Below, piece after piece: positions 51,493-60,505 of a DNA stretch of 64,000 bases. How positions within the stretch are numbered: position 1 is the first letter of the stretch; the number at the start of each line of letters is the position of its first letter. The notes below the pieces were generated by a model. That model was given only the letters and a program-made list of their open reading frames with translations. It had not been told where the DNA came from and did no database searches. A program made the position numbers and the translations under genes. This DNA is from Pontibacter harenae (lineage in GTDB: Bacteria > Bacteroidota > Bacteroidia > Cytophagales > Hymenobacteraceae), in the NCBI RefSeq assembly GCF_020907245.1, contig NZ_JAJJWH010000014.1, positions 1 to 64,000 on the forward strand, read 5' to 3'.

Positions 51493-52971
51493 ATGAAAAA
51501 ACTTTCAAAGAATTTGTTGCTTGTGATCGGCTTGTCTCTGGCAGGAGCAAGTGCTGCACAGGCACAGCAAGAAGGAGCAGGAAGCGACGGCATATGGTCG
51601 TTGGAAGAGGCTGTAAACTATGCTCGAATCCATAATCTTCAAGTGCGGCAGGCCAAATTTAACGTAGAGGCAAACGATGCTATTTATACGCAGTCGAGGT
51701 TTGCCAGACTTCCAAGCGTAAACAGCAGCAGCTCGTACTCCATTAACACAGGTACAAACATAGACCCTGCCACCTATGACTTAAGAACCCAGACCACAAG
51801 ATCGAGTAGCCTGAATGCGAATGCTTCCTTGCCGCTGTTTATGGGTTTTCAGTTGGTGAACACCGTTAAGCAGAATGCACTAGAACTACAGGCTAGTCAG
51901 CAAGACCTGCTATCGGCGCAAAATGACATTACGATTCAGATTGTTACGGCATATTTAAACATCCTGTTCGCAAACGAGCTAATCAATACATCAACCCTGC
52001 AAAGAGACCTGACTAACCAGCAGCTGGATCGAACGAGAGTACTCTTCAGAGCCGGAAGTGTGGCAGAAAATGCTGTTTTGGATTTGGAATCTCAGTTGGC
52101 AACGGATGAATTGAACCTGATCAATGCTCAAAATCAGCGGGATATTTCACGGCTGACGCTGAAACAAACACTTAATTTGCCTGCAATTGCTGAATTCCAG
52201 ATAGAAATTCCTGAAATTCCTGAACCTGACCAAAGCCCTGTTTTAGTTGAACCTGGTACTGTTTATGAAGTGGCACTGCAAACCTTACCAGCTATCAAGG
52301 CAGCTGACATAAGGGTGATAAGTGCTGCCAAGGCCATAGACATAGCTAGAGGCAGTTACTTCCCAAGGCTTTCTGTAAGTGCTGGCGTAAATACGTTCTA
52401 CTCCAGCCGCTCTTATTTGTATGGAGATGCAGAAACTACTATAACAGGGTATAACAGGCAACTGGTAGGCTATTTAGATGAAAGCCGCACACAACCTTTC
52501 TCGCTTTATATTCCGCAGACTCAGGTAAACATGCCTTTTCTTGATTACTCTCTGCCTGATCAGTTTAGGGACAACATTGGTAGGCAGGTAGCTGTTTCAC
52601 TACAAATACCTATCTTCAACGGGTTTCAAACCAGAACAAATGTAGCGCGTGCCAAAATTGCACAGAACAACTCCAAGCTAAATGCCGATGTTGCACGCAA
52701 TAACCTGCTACAAACTATTGAGCAGGCTTACGTAGATGCTGTAGCCGCCCAAAGAAGGTATGTGGCAGCCAAACAGCAGATTACCGCAGCAGAGAAAAAT
52801 TACCGAAACGCTGAGTTGCGTCTAAACGCAGGCGTGATTAATACGATAGAATTCAACACTGTCGCCAATACTTTCCGCTCAGCACAATCAAGCCTGATTC
52901 AGGCAAAGTATGAATATGCTTTCAAATTAAAGGTCTTGGACTTCTACCAAGGTAAAGACATATCTTTCTAA
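51493..52971 (+). CDS. TolC-family outer-membrane efflux protein
   Basis: 492 aa outer-membrane channel. Signal peptide (1-24, AQAQQ), then two homologous helical halves rich in Gln, Ala and Asn (WSLEEAVNYARIHNLQVRQAKFN at the start; LLQTIEQAYVDAVAAQRRYVAAKQQ in the second half) with beta segments at about 75-100 and 285-330. The ending RSAQSSLIQAKYEYAFKLKVLDFYQG is typical. Works with the adaptor encoded four bases downstream. The inner-membrane pump is not encoded here. Confidence 0.93.
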   Translation: MKKLSKNLLLVIGLSLAGASAAQAQQEGAGSDGIWSLEEAVNYARIHNLQVRQAKFNVEANDAIYTQSRFARLPSVNSSSSYSINTGTNIDPATYDLRTQTTRSSSLNANASLPLFMGFQLVNTVKQNALELQASQQDLLSAQNDITIQIVTAYLNILFANELINTSTLQRDLTNQQLDRTRVLFRAGSVAENAVLDLESQLATDELNLINAQNQRDISRLTLKQTLNLPAIAEFQIEIPEIPEPDQSPVLVEPGTVYEVALQTLPAIKAADIRVISAAKAIDIARGSYFPRLSVSAGVNTFYSSRSYLYGDAETTITGYNRQLVGYLDESRTQPFSLYIPQTQVNMPFLDYSLPDQFRDNIGRQVAVSLQIPIFNGFQTRTNVARAKIAQNNSKLNADVARNNLLQTIEQAYVDAVAAQRRYVAAKQQITAAEKNYRNAELRLNAGVINTIEFNTVANTFRSAQSSLIQAKYEYAFKLKVLDFYQGKDISF

Positions 52972-52975
52972 AACT

Positions 52976-54364
52976 ATGGCAGCTAAAAAATCAAAGCTAA
53001 TTCCTATTCTTATAGTCGTACTTGTACTTGGTATTGTTGGAATACTTGTAGCCAAGAAAGCTGGATGGATAGGGCAGGATGAAGGCACCGAGGTAATATT
53101 ATCGGAGGCAAAACGAACAGAGATCGTTGAGAAAGTAAGTGCTTCTGGTAAAGTGCAACCAGAAACAGAGGTTAAAATAAGTCCAGACGTATCAGGTGAA
53201 ATTATAGAACTGAATGTAGTGGAGGGGGACTCGGTAGTAAAAGGACAGCTTTTACTGCGCATTCGCCCTGACAACTACCAGTCGTTTGTAGATGCGCAGG
53301 AGGCAAGCGTAAACCAGGCCCGTGCTAACCTAGCCCAAGCAAAGGCTCGTTTGGCACAAGCTAGAGCCAACAATGTACAGAGCACACAGGATTTTGAGCG
53401 TAACCAGCAGCTACATGAGCAAAAAGTTATTTCTGAGGCTGAGTTCCAGCAGATAAGAGCTAACTACCAAGTAAGCCAACAGGAAGTAGAATCGGCAGTG
53501 CAAAGTGTTAGAGCTGCAGAGTTCAGTGTACAAAATGCATTAGCCTCTTTAAAAGATGCGCGGGAAAACTTGAATAAAACTACCATATATGCTCCTGTGA
53601 GCGGAACGGTTTCTAAGCTTAACGTAGAACGTGGCGAGCGTGTAGTAGGTACGTCCCAAATGGCAGGTACAGAAATAATGCGCATTGCCAATCTGAACAA
53701 TATGGAAGTTCGTGTTAATGTAAATGAAAACGACATTATACGCGTAGCGTTAGGAGACTCTGCCATTATTGAAGTGGACTCGTATACCAGCCAAAATGAA
53801 AGATTTAAAGGCATAGTGACAGCCATTGCAAACACAGCCAACGATGCTGCATCGCTTGAGGCTGTTACGGAGTTTGAAGTACGGATTCGCCTGATAAATG
53901 ACTCTTATGAGCACTTGGCTGCAGCAAATGCCACACCTTTCAGACCAGGAATGACGGCTACTGTAGACATCATTACAGAGCGTAAAGGAAACGTGTTGGC
54001 TGTTCCATTATCTGCCGTTACTACACGTAGCAATGCAGGTGCGCCAACACAGAACGAGGCTAACGAAGAGGCTACGGAAGCTGAAAGCAACAACCAGTCA
54101 CGGCAACAATCAGCACCAGCGCAAGTAGATGAAGTTGTTTTTGTATATGACCAAGGTACAAATACCGTTAAAAGCGTAAAAGTGAAAACAGGTATCAGCG
54201 ACTTCGACAACATGGAAATCCTTAGTGGCATAGAACCTGGTCAGAAAGTAGTTTCTGGTCCGTTTAGAGCAGTGTCTAATACACTTTCTGATGGTGCCAA
54301 GGTTGCCGTAAAAGACGAAGCATCTTTAAATAAATCAGCCATAGCTGCTGGAGGTACAGAATAA
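52976..54364 (+). CDS. Efflux periplasmic adaptor subunit (MacA-like)
   Basis: 462 aa membrane-fusion protein. One N-terminal transmembrane helix (about 8-25, PILIVVLVLGIVGILVAKKAG), a barrel-sandwich lipoyl part (VKISPDVSGEIIELNVVEGDSVVKGQLLLRI), a long alpha hairpin rich in Gln and Ala (about 105-200), the second lipoyl half (TIYAPVSGTVSKLNVERGERVVG), beta-barrel and a C-terminal domain with an Asn/Gln/Glu-rich loop (about 355-385). The lipoyl wording fits the MacA/ABC type. Co-transcribed with TolC; its pump is missing here. Confidence 0.92.
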   Translation: MAAKKSKLIPILIVVLVLGIVGILVAKKAGWIGQDEGTEVILSEAKRTEIVEKVSASGKVQPETEVKISPDVSGEIIELNVVEGDSVVKGQLLLRIRPDNYQSFVDAQEASVNQARANLAQAKARLAQARANNVQSTQDFERNQQLHEQKVISEAEFQQIRANYQVSQQEVESAVQSVRAAEFSVQNALASLKDARENLNKTTIYAPVSGTVSKLNVERGERVVGTSQMAGTEIMRIANLNNMEVRVNVNENDIIRVALGDSAIIEVDSYTSQNERFKGIVTAIANTANDAASLEAVTEFEVRIRLINDSYEHLAAANATPFRPGMTATVDIITERKGNVLAVPLSAVTTRSNAGAPTQNEANEEATEAESNNQSRQQSAPAQVDEVVFVYDQGTNTVKSVKVKTGISDFDNMEILSGIEPGQKVVSGPFRAVSNTLSDGAKVAVKDEASLNKSAIAAGGTE

Positions 54365-54372
54365 AAATAGAT

Positions 54373-55362
54373 TTGGAGAAAGTTGCCGTATTGGGAGGAG
54401 GAAGCTGGGCTACCGCGCTAGTTAAAATTCTCTCTGAGAATAAGTCTAAAGTTTTTTGGTGGATGCGCAACAGCAATGATGTGCAACACCTGGTACAATA
54501 CCGCCATAATCCGCGCTATTTAAGCGGCGTTCAATTCGACCTGAATTATGTGAAGCCAACAACCCAACTAGCAGAAGTGGTGGCTTCGGCAGATTGGGTT
54601 GTATTGGCTGTGCCAGCTGCCTTTGTTCAAAGTGTTCTCTCTGAATTACCTAGAGGAGCCTTAAAAAACAAAGTAGTTGTGTCTGCTATTAAAGGAATGA
54701 TTCCGCAGGAAAACATTCTGATAACAGATTACCTGGAGCGTTATTTTCAGGTTGCCAACAGCCATCAATTGGTTATTGCGGGTCCTTGTCATGCCGAAGA
54801 AGTAGCTTTGGAAAAGCAGTCATACCTCACCATCGGCTCTCACGACCTGGCTGTGGCCGAACATTTCTGTGAATTGCTACGCAACCGCTATGTCAAAGCC
54901 AGCCCTTTGGATGACTTAGATGGTATAGAATATTGTGCCGTTATGAAGAACATCATTGCACTTGCCTGTGGCATAGCTCGCGGGCTTAATTTTGGCGACA
55001 ATTTTCAGGCAGTTCTTGTTTCGAATGCCATGTTTGAAATTGAACGTTTTTTGGATGCCATCATGCCCATACACCGTGCCTTAAGCGGCTCAGCATACTT
55101 AGGCGACCTTTTAGTAACAGCTTACTCTCAGTTTAGTCGTAACCGTACGTTTGGAAATATGATTGGCAGAGGCTATACTGTTAAGTCGGCTCAGTTTGAA
55201 ATGAATATGGTGGCAGAAGGATACTATGCTGTGCAAAGCATATATGAGCTTAACAAGAAACTAAAGGTAGAGATGCCCATTACAAATGCAGTATATCAAA
55301 TACTGTATGAGCGTATTTCTCCTATAGTTGAATTTGAAATCTTAAAAGAGAAGTTTAATTAA
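54373..55362 (+). CDS. gpsA: Glycerol-3-phosphate dehydrogenase [NAD(P)+]
   Basis: Reduces dihydroxyacetone phosphate to sn-glycerol-3-phosphate for phospholipids. 329 aa from TTG 54373: VAVLGGGSWATALVKIL is the dinucleotide-binding motif, then NPRYLSGVQF, SAIKGMIP, GPCHAEEV (family GPs/AxEV), the C-terminal GIARGLNFGDNFQAVLVSNA catalytic lysine neighbourhood (MKNIIALACGIARGLN) and LSGSAYLGDLLVTAYSQFSRNRTFG. Last gene of the serine dehydratase-TolC-adaptor operon (8 bases after the adaptor). Co-expression of a lipid-precursor enzyme with efflux parts is unexplained. Confidence 0.96.
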   Translation: MEKVAVLGGGSWATALVKILSENKSKVFWWMRNSNDVQHLVQYRHNPRYLSGVQFDLNYVKPTTQLAEVVASADWVVLAVPAAFVQSVLSELPRGALKNKVVVSAIKGMIPQENILITDYLERYFQVANSHQLVIAGPCHAEEVALEKQSYLTIGSHDLAVAEHFCELLRNRYVKASPLDDLDGIEYCAVMKNIIALACGIARGLNFGDNFQAVLVSNAMFEIERFLDAIMPIHRALSGSAYLGDLLVTAYSQFSRNRTFGNMIGRGYTVKSAQFEMNMVAEGYYAVQSIYELNKKLKVEMPITNAVYQILYERISPIVEFEILKEKFN

Positions 55363-55383
55363 TTTCGTTATTAGTTAAACCAT

Positions 55384-55421
55384 ATAGCAGAGGCTTACAT
55401 TGACATGTGAGCCTCTGCTAT
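55384..55421. terminator. Bidirectional terminator after gpsA
   Basis: A 17-base arm (55384-55400, ATAGCAGAGGCTTACAT) pairs with 55105-type partner ATGTGAGCCTCTGCTAT at 55105+300, that is 55405-55421, with one T-G wobble and the loop TGAC. It touches the stop codon of the convergent membrane-protein gene. Confidence 0.85.
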
Positions 55422-55940
55422 TTAAGAAGTTGTTATGACACTTGTTCTGTGGTTTGTTATGTCTCCAAGGGCTCTGTAAAAACAAACAAATATTGTTCCA
55501 ATGGCAGAGACTATTGCGTAAGCCAAAATAAATAAAAGCACGTCTGAGAGCAGCATCGTTTCATATTGTTTTAGCTGTAGCAACCATAAGGTCAGTCCTG
55601 CGAGAATATCACCACCGATACCAAACATCAAGGCCCTTAGTGCAGTTAAAGATGGTAGTTGATCTATTAAAGTTTTACTTTTCAGGTGCCAGTGCAGCGG
55701 TAGCACTATCTTTTTTCGCAACGCTTTACGGGTAGCTTTTGTAGTGTACCAGCAAAGAATCGAACAGCAAATAAAACTTGAAATGTATAAGTATACTGAC
55801 AAACCATCTGAGCCTCTCACTTCTATGCTACTGCTTTTATACCAGATAACTAGCACAACAAGACTGTTTAGCAGTATATTTACACCTACTCCAATGCAAC
55901 TGAGTTTAAGTAAATACCTATAGTTAAGACTTATATTCAC
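55422..55940 (-). CDS. Four-helix membrane protein, unknown function
   Basis: 172 aa from GTG 55940; no ATG lies in frame nearby. Hydrophobic helices at about 9-30, 45-65, 95-118 and 130-152 suggest an inner-membrane protein, with a basic loop between helices 2 and 3 (KATRKALRKKIVLPLHWHLK) and a C-terminal basic segment. Not a family I recognise. It converges on gpsA and is divergent from an acyltransferase. Function unknown. Confidence 0.75.
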   Translation of the reverse strand: MNISLNYRYLLKLSCIGVGVNILLNSLVVLVIWYKSSSIEVRGSDGLSVYLYISSFICCSILCWYTTKATRKALRKKIVLPLHWHLKSKTLIDQLPSLTALRALMFGIGGDILAGLTLWLLQLKQYETMLLSDVLLFILAYAIVSAIGTIFVCFYRALGDITNHRTSVITTS

Positions 55941-56063
55941 TTCATAGCGGTTTTGTATACATGTTGTTATACTCCTTTTTCATGATTAGGTATAAGATAT
56001 GATTTGTATTTTATTTAGCTAATCCATTTCAGCCAACAAATTTGCAGTAGCATAAAGTATAGA

Positions 56064-57077
56064 ATGAACAATAAGCAATACTTCCCGCAGATAGACATTC
56101 TGAAAGGCCTTGCTATACTTTCTGTATTGCTACTTCATTCGCTAGAAAGAGATGAACTTCTTTCTTCATTTTCTATCTTCCATATCTGGCAAGCTGTTCC
56201 TATTTTCCTTGTCCTGATGGGGTTTAATTTAGGTATGTCTACTAATGGGAAGCACTTTCAGCTTACTGAACTTTATGACAGGTCATATTTTTTTAAGAAA
56301 GGGAGCAGGATAGTTACTCCTATACTTATAGCCTATGTGGCTTCTCTTATAACTGGTGGAATATGGTATGTAGCTACTGGCGAAGATCCTTTCATATTTA
56401 AAGGATATACAGCCATAGGCATGTTGCCAGTTCCAGGTAAAGGAAACTACTTTGTTACCCTCGTATTGCAATCCATCCTGCTGCTTCCTGTTATTGGTTA
56501 TGGTTTGTATTACAAACCTTGGCTTTCTGCTACAATACTTGTTATAGCTGAAATCTCGTTTCTGATCATAAGTAAAAACATAGCTTTTTTTGTTGAAGAA
56601 CGTTATCTGTATGATGCTGCTTTTCTAAGATATTTATCCGCTGTTGCACTGGGTTACGGGCTCGTGCACCTAGTGAAATACAAAAACGGGTTCGGCCTAT
56701 TACTTTTAGTTACTGGAGCTGTTATAAGCGCTCTATACCTGTATTTTGATATTTACACAGATTTCGACGTTCAGTACATTAGGCCAGAATGGGAGGCACA
56801 GAATTTTATGGCTTTTCCATATGCCGCCTTATTTGTTTATGTAGGGTTCAAGCTCTTCCCCGCAACCATCAATAATGTATTCGTACAGGTGCTAGTTGAA
56901 ATTGGCAAAGCATCTTTCCATATTTTTTTGGTGCAGGTAATTTATTTTGGGTTGGCAGAACCAGAATGGCCTCTGTGGTTAAACCTGCTCACCTGTACTT
57001 CTATAGGGTATATATTCTACCAGTATGAAACTCCTATTGCCAATGCAACGGTACTACTATGGAAAAAGAAGAAGTAA
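56064..57077 (+). CDS. Acyltransferase 3 family membrane protein
   Basis: 337 aa with about ten transmembrane helices and the AT3 opening QIDILKGLAILSVLLLHSLERD, in which the His is the family's catalytic candidate. The arrangement fits OafA/WecH-type O-acyltransferases that modify cell-surface sugars or exopolysaccharide. No glycosyltransferase genes are adjacent, so the acceptor is unknown. A MutT gene follows after 34 bases, then an rRNA methyltransferase after another 43; the three may share a transcript. Confidence 0.88.
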   Translation: MNNKQYFPQIDILKGLAILSVLLLHSLERDELLSSFSIFHIWQAVPIFLVLMGFNLGMSTNGKHFQLTELYDRSYFFKKGSRIVTPILIAYVASLITGGIWYVATGEDPFIFKGYTAIGMLPVPGKGNYFVTLVLQSILLLPVIGYGLYYKPWLSATILVIAEISFLIISKNIAFFVEERYLYDAAFLRYLSAVALGYGLVHLVKYKNGFGLLLLVTGAVISALYLYFDIYTDFDVQYIRPEWEAQNFMAFPYAALFVYVGFKLFPATINNVFVQVLVEIGKASFHIFLVQVIYFGLAEPEWPLWLNLLTCTSIGYIFYQYETPIANATVLLWKKKK

Positions 57078-57111
57078 AACTACACTTACATCACTATAAA
57101 AATCAGCTTGA

Positions 57112-57525
57112 ATGGGATTAAAAGTAACATGCGCTATAGTAGAACAAAACGATCGAGTACTGGTAACACAGCGAAATAAACACATGTCGCAGGCTATGCT
57201 GTGGGAGTTTCCTGGAGGAAAATTAGAAATCGATGAAACGGAAAAGGAATGTGTTCGGAGAGAGCTAAAAGAGGAACTTCAGATTGAGGTAGAGCCCATA
57301 CATCAGCTGGCTCCTGTAGAGCATACTTATTCTGATAAAGATATCATCTTAATTCCTTTCGTCTGTCAATATACAAGTGGCAATGTATCTTTAGCAGAGC
57401 ATAATGCTTACCAGTGGGCAGAACTAAGTGATTTAACTTCTTATGACTGGTGTCCTGCTGATATCCCTGTAGTGGAGCAATATCTACAGTTTAAGGCGAG
57501 CATGTCAGGTGGCGAATCTGCTTAA
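57112..57525 (+). CDS. mutT: Nudix hydrolase, MutT-like 8-oxo-dGTP diphosphatase
   Basis: 137 aa. The Nudix box GKLEIDETEKECVRRELKEE matches G-x5-E-x7-RE-x2-EE (about residues 37-59), preceded by VTQRNKHMSQAMLWEFPGG, a MutT-like substrate approach. Length and context fit 8-oxo-(d)GTP pyrophosphohydrolase acting to sanitise the nucleotide pool. Other purine nucleotides or CTP-like substrates cannot be excluded. Located between acyltransferase and rRNA methyltransferase genes on one strand. Confidence 0.9.
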   Translation: MGLKVTCAIVEQNDRVLVTQRNKHMSQAMLWEFPGGKLEIDETEKECVRRELKEELQIEVEPIHQLAPVEHTYSDKDIILIPFVCQYTSGNVSLAEHNAYQWAELSDLTSYDWCPADIPVVEQYLQFKASMSGGESA

Positions 57526-57568
57526 TCTACTTCCATTTTAGCATAAACGGGCGTACCTTTATACTTAC

Positions 57569-58963
57569 ATGAACTTACCACAATCCTTTACCCAGCGCAT
57601 GCAGGCTTTACTCAATGATGAGTATGCTGCGTTTGAGGACGCGCTGCAACACGCTGCACCTGTCAGTATCAGAGTAAATCAGTCTAAAATAGCTTTACCT
57701 GCTGCCCTGAAACCTGTACCATGGAGCCAGACTGCTTTTTATCTGCCAGAGCGCCCTCAGTTTACCTTAGATCCGCTTATACATGCTGGTGCTTATTATG
57801 TGCAGGAGGCAAGTTCTATGTTTCTGGAACAGGCATTACGGCAAGTTGTGAACCTCGATCAGGAGCTGCAGGTACTAGATTTATGCGGAGCTCCAGGTGG
57901 TAAATCCACACATATAGCAAGCCTTATTTCTCCTGAAAGTTTACTTGTATCGAATGAAGTAATACGCAGCCGCGCCTCTATATTGGCAGAAAACGTAACA
58001 AAATGGGGCAGTGGCAATGTAGTGGTTACAAGTAACGACCCAAAAGACTTTGGCAGATTACCCTCTTTTTTTGATGTGATGGTGGTAGATGCTCCGTGCA
58101 GTGGAGAAGGAATGTTTCGTAAAGATCCGCAGGCAGTAGGTGAGTGGTCTGAAGACAATGTTGTGCTGTGTTCGCAGCGCCAGCAACGTATTTTGATGGA
58201 TGTCTGGGAGGCACTAAAACCAGGAGGCATTCTTATTTACAGCACCTGCACCTGGAACCAAGCCGAAAATGAAGAGAATATGGCCTGGCTTGCAGCACAG
58301 CACTCAGCAGAAAGCTTGAAAATAGAGTTAGATCCGAGTTGGGGAGTAGAAGAAACAGCACTAGAAGGCGTACAAGGTTACCGCTTTTACCCGCACAGGG
58401 TGCAGGGTGAAGGCTTTTTTATGGCTGTAATGCGTAAAGCTGGGGAAGAAGAAACAAGGCATTCCACCACTAAAAAGAAGAAGTATAAATTAGTAGCAGC
58501 AGGAAAAAAAGAGAAAGCCTTGGTACAAGGCTGGCTTTTACAGACCGAAAAGTTTGAATGGGTACAGCATAACGAAGTTGTTTCTGCTGTGCCTGCTACA
58601 ATTTTTGAAGCTTTAGACGAGCTCTACAAGAACTTATACGTGCTTTATGCTGGCATAGAAGTAGCTGAAGTTAACGGCAAAAAAATAAAGCCTCTACAGG
58701 CATTAGCTCTGTCGCAGTACCTGAATAAAGATGCTTTTGCCAGTACTGAGCTGGATTTAGAGCAGGCACTGCGATACCTTCGGAAAGAAGATATAAATCT
58801 TGGCTTCAGTGGCAATGATTGGCTGCTGATGCAACACCAGGACATACCCTTAGGTTGGGTAAAGCAAATTGGTAACCGCCTGAATAATTATTATCCGAAG
58901 GAGTGGCGTATCCGAATGGAGCTTCCGCAGGAGTTGCCTGAGGCTAGCTTTTTGAAAGATTAG
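57569..58963 (+). CDS. 16S rRNA (cytosine-C5) methyltransferase, RsmF-like
   Basis: 464 aa Nol1/Nop2/Sun-type methyltransferase. N-terminal PUA-like/NSUN leader with SIRVNQSKI, then the SAM-binding motif VLDLCGAPGGKSTHIAS, DVMVVDAPCSGEGMFRKDP (motif IV with catalytic cysteine) and GGILIYSTCTWNQAENEENM (motif VI with the second cysteine). The C-terminal part (about 300-464) is the RNA-binding extension typical of RsmF, and its NRLNNYYPKEWRIR ending is diagnostic of the group. The exact cytosine is not determined. Confidence 0.93.
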   Translation: MNLPQSFTQRMQALLNDEYAAFEDALQHAAPVSIRVNQSKIALPAALKPVPWSQTAFYLPERPQFTLDPLIHAGAYYVQEASSMFLEQALRQVVNLDQELQVLDLCGAPGGKSTHIASLISPESLLVSNEVIRSRASILAENVTKWGSGNVVVTSNDPKDFGRLPSFFDVMVVDAPCSGEGMFRKDPQAVGEWSEDNVVLCSQRQQRILMDVWEALKPGGILIYSTCTWNQAENEENMAWLAAQHSAESLKIELDPSWGVEETALEGVQGYRFYPHRVQGEGFFMAVMRKAGEEETRHSTTKKKKYKLVAAGKKEKALVQGWLLQTEKFEWVQHNEVVSAVPATIFEALDELYKNLYVLYAGIEVAEVNGKKIKPLQALALSQYLNKDAFASTELDLEQALRYLRKEDINLGFSGNDWLLMQHQDIPLGWVKQIGNRLNNYYPKEWRIRMELPQELPEASFLKD

Positions 58964-59032
58964 CTTGATGTGTCGAGATGCGTCTTTTAATATTTTATTT
59001 CGGCAGCATTGACAGAAGAAAAACCATATATA

Positions 59033-59068
59033 AAGAAAGCGTTGACTAGTGCTAGTTAACGCTTTCTT
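59033..59068. terminator. Bidirectional terminator between the rRNA methyltransferase genes
   Basis: AAGAAAGCGTTGACTAG (59033-59049) is nearly the exact complement of CTAGTTAACGCTTTCTT (59052-59068), with one wobble; practically a perfect palindrome. Confidence 0.85.
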
Positions 59069-59117
59069 GTTTGAAACTTATTTCTTATATCTTGATACGT
59101 GCGTGTCGTTTTATACT

Positions 59118-60302
59118 TTATTCCACAAACAGCACCAGCCCTTTTAGATATTCGCCTTCTGGATGAAAAATAGAAATAGGATGATCGGCAGGCTGGGAAA
59201 GGTGGTGCATAATTTTGATGTTCCGACCTGCCTCTATAGCTGCAGCCATCACTGTGTTATTAAAAAGGTATTTGTCTACCACCTGAGAACATGAGAAGGT
59301 GAATAATATGCCACCAGGCTTGATCTTTTTCATAGCCTCTGTATTGAGTCGCTTATAGCCCATGAGTGCGTTATGTCTCACATTCTGGCTTTTTGCGAAA
59401 GCAGGAGGGTCTAGAATGATAACATCGTAGCGATCTTCTTTGCCTTTCAAAAACTCAAAAGTATCAATCGCAAAAGCCTCATGCTTTTCTGGTGCTTGAC
59501 TTAACGATGCGTTTTTATCCGTCAGTTCAATGGCCTTTTTAGAGCTGTCTACAGAATGTACTTCGGCAGCACCAGCATTAAGTGCATACACAGAGAAGCC
59601 TCCTGTATAGCAGAAAGTGTTTAGCACTTTCTTGTCCTTCACATACTGGCCTAGCAATGTACGGTTTTCGCGCTGATCAATAAAAAAGCCCGTTTTCTGG
59701 CCGCTTTCCCAATCCACAAAGAAGCGATTGCCGTTTTCCAACACCTCTGTACCTGCTGATGATTCTCCGTAGAGGTAACCATTAACGGCATCAACGGGTG
59801 CTTTTTGTGGCAGTGATTCAGCACTCTTGTCATATACCGCTTTCAAGGCACCACCGTATACTTCCTGCAGTGCCTCGGCTATTTGCTCTCTTACCAGATA
59901 CATGCCTACAGAGTGCGTCTGTACTACGGCCACATCTTTGTAAACATCCACAATTAAACCAGGTACTCCGTCTCCTTCTGCATACAGCAAACGATAAACA
60001 TCCGTGTCCGCACTGTCTAAGAGTCCAAGGCGCTTTCTGTAGTCATAGGCTTGCTGCACCATGCTTTTCCAGAAACTATAATTGGGCTCTACCTGATCAA
60101 AAGAAAATACACGAACGGCAATTGAACCTGGCGCAAAGTGGCCAAGCCCTAAAAACTCTCTTTTATGGGAGTAAACCTCCACTACATCACCTTCTGCCAC
60201 TTCACCATCAATTTTTCTAATGGCTCCCGAGAAAACCCACGGGTGGAAACGCTTCAAAGAATTTTCTTTACCTGGTGCCAGGTATAACTTTGTTATAGAC
60301 AT
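59118..60302 (-). CDS. 23S rRNA methyltransferase, RlmI-like
   Basis: 394 aa from ATG 60302 (MSITKLYLAPGKENSLKRFHPWVFSGAI); ATG-like starts further out add 16 unlikely residues. The N-terminal PUA domain (about 1-75) with HPWVFSGAIRK is followed by a SAM domain (about 170-394): YGESSAGTEVLENGNRF, FFIDQRENRT, VLNTFCYTGGFSVYALNAGA (motif I), DVIILDPPAFAKS (motif IV) and LFTFSCSQ. Matches E. coli RlmI, which methylates C1962 of 23S rRNA. Transcribed alone. Confidence 0.93.
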   Translation of the reverse strand: MSITKLYLAPGKENSLKRFHPWVFSGAIRKIDGEVAEGDVVEVYSHKREFLGLGHFAPGSIAVRVFSFDQVEPNYSFWKSMVQQAYDYRKRLGLLDSADTDVYRLLYAEGDGVPGLIVDVYKDVAVVQTHSVGMYLVREQIAEALQEVYGGALKAVYDKSAESLPQKAPVDAVNGYLYGESSAGTEVLENGNRFFVDWESGQKTGFFIDQRENRTLLGQYVKDKKVLNTFCYTGGFSVYALNAGAAEVHSVDSSKKAIELTDKNASLSQAPEKHEAFAIDTFEFLKGKEDRYDVIILDPPAFAKSQNVRHNALMGYKRLNTEAMKKIKPGGILFTFSCSQVVDKYLFNNTVMAAAIEAGRNIKIMHHLSQPADHPISIFHPEGEYLKGLVLFVE

Positions 60303-60505
60303 GTATATTTTACTTCTTACTGTGTTTCTAATGCTAATTATAAGTGCCAAAATTAACTAAAAGATTCCACTCCCATGAATAATTCACAATTCTGCTGTTA
60401 ATCAGGCTGCTTCAATAATACAAATAGCTAAAAAAAGGTACACCAAACCACTTATGTAACGTAGCTTGACATACCCTTTCTCTTAAAAAAATGAATAATT
60501 ATTTT

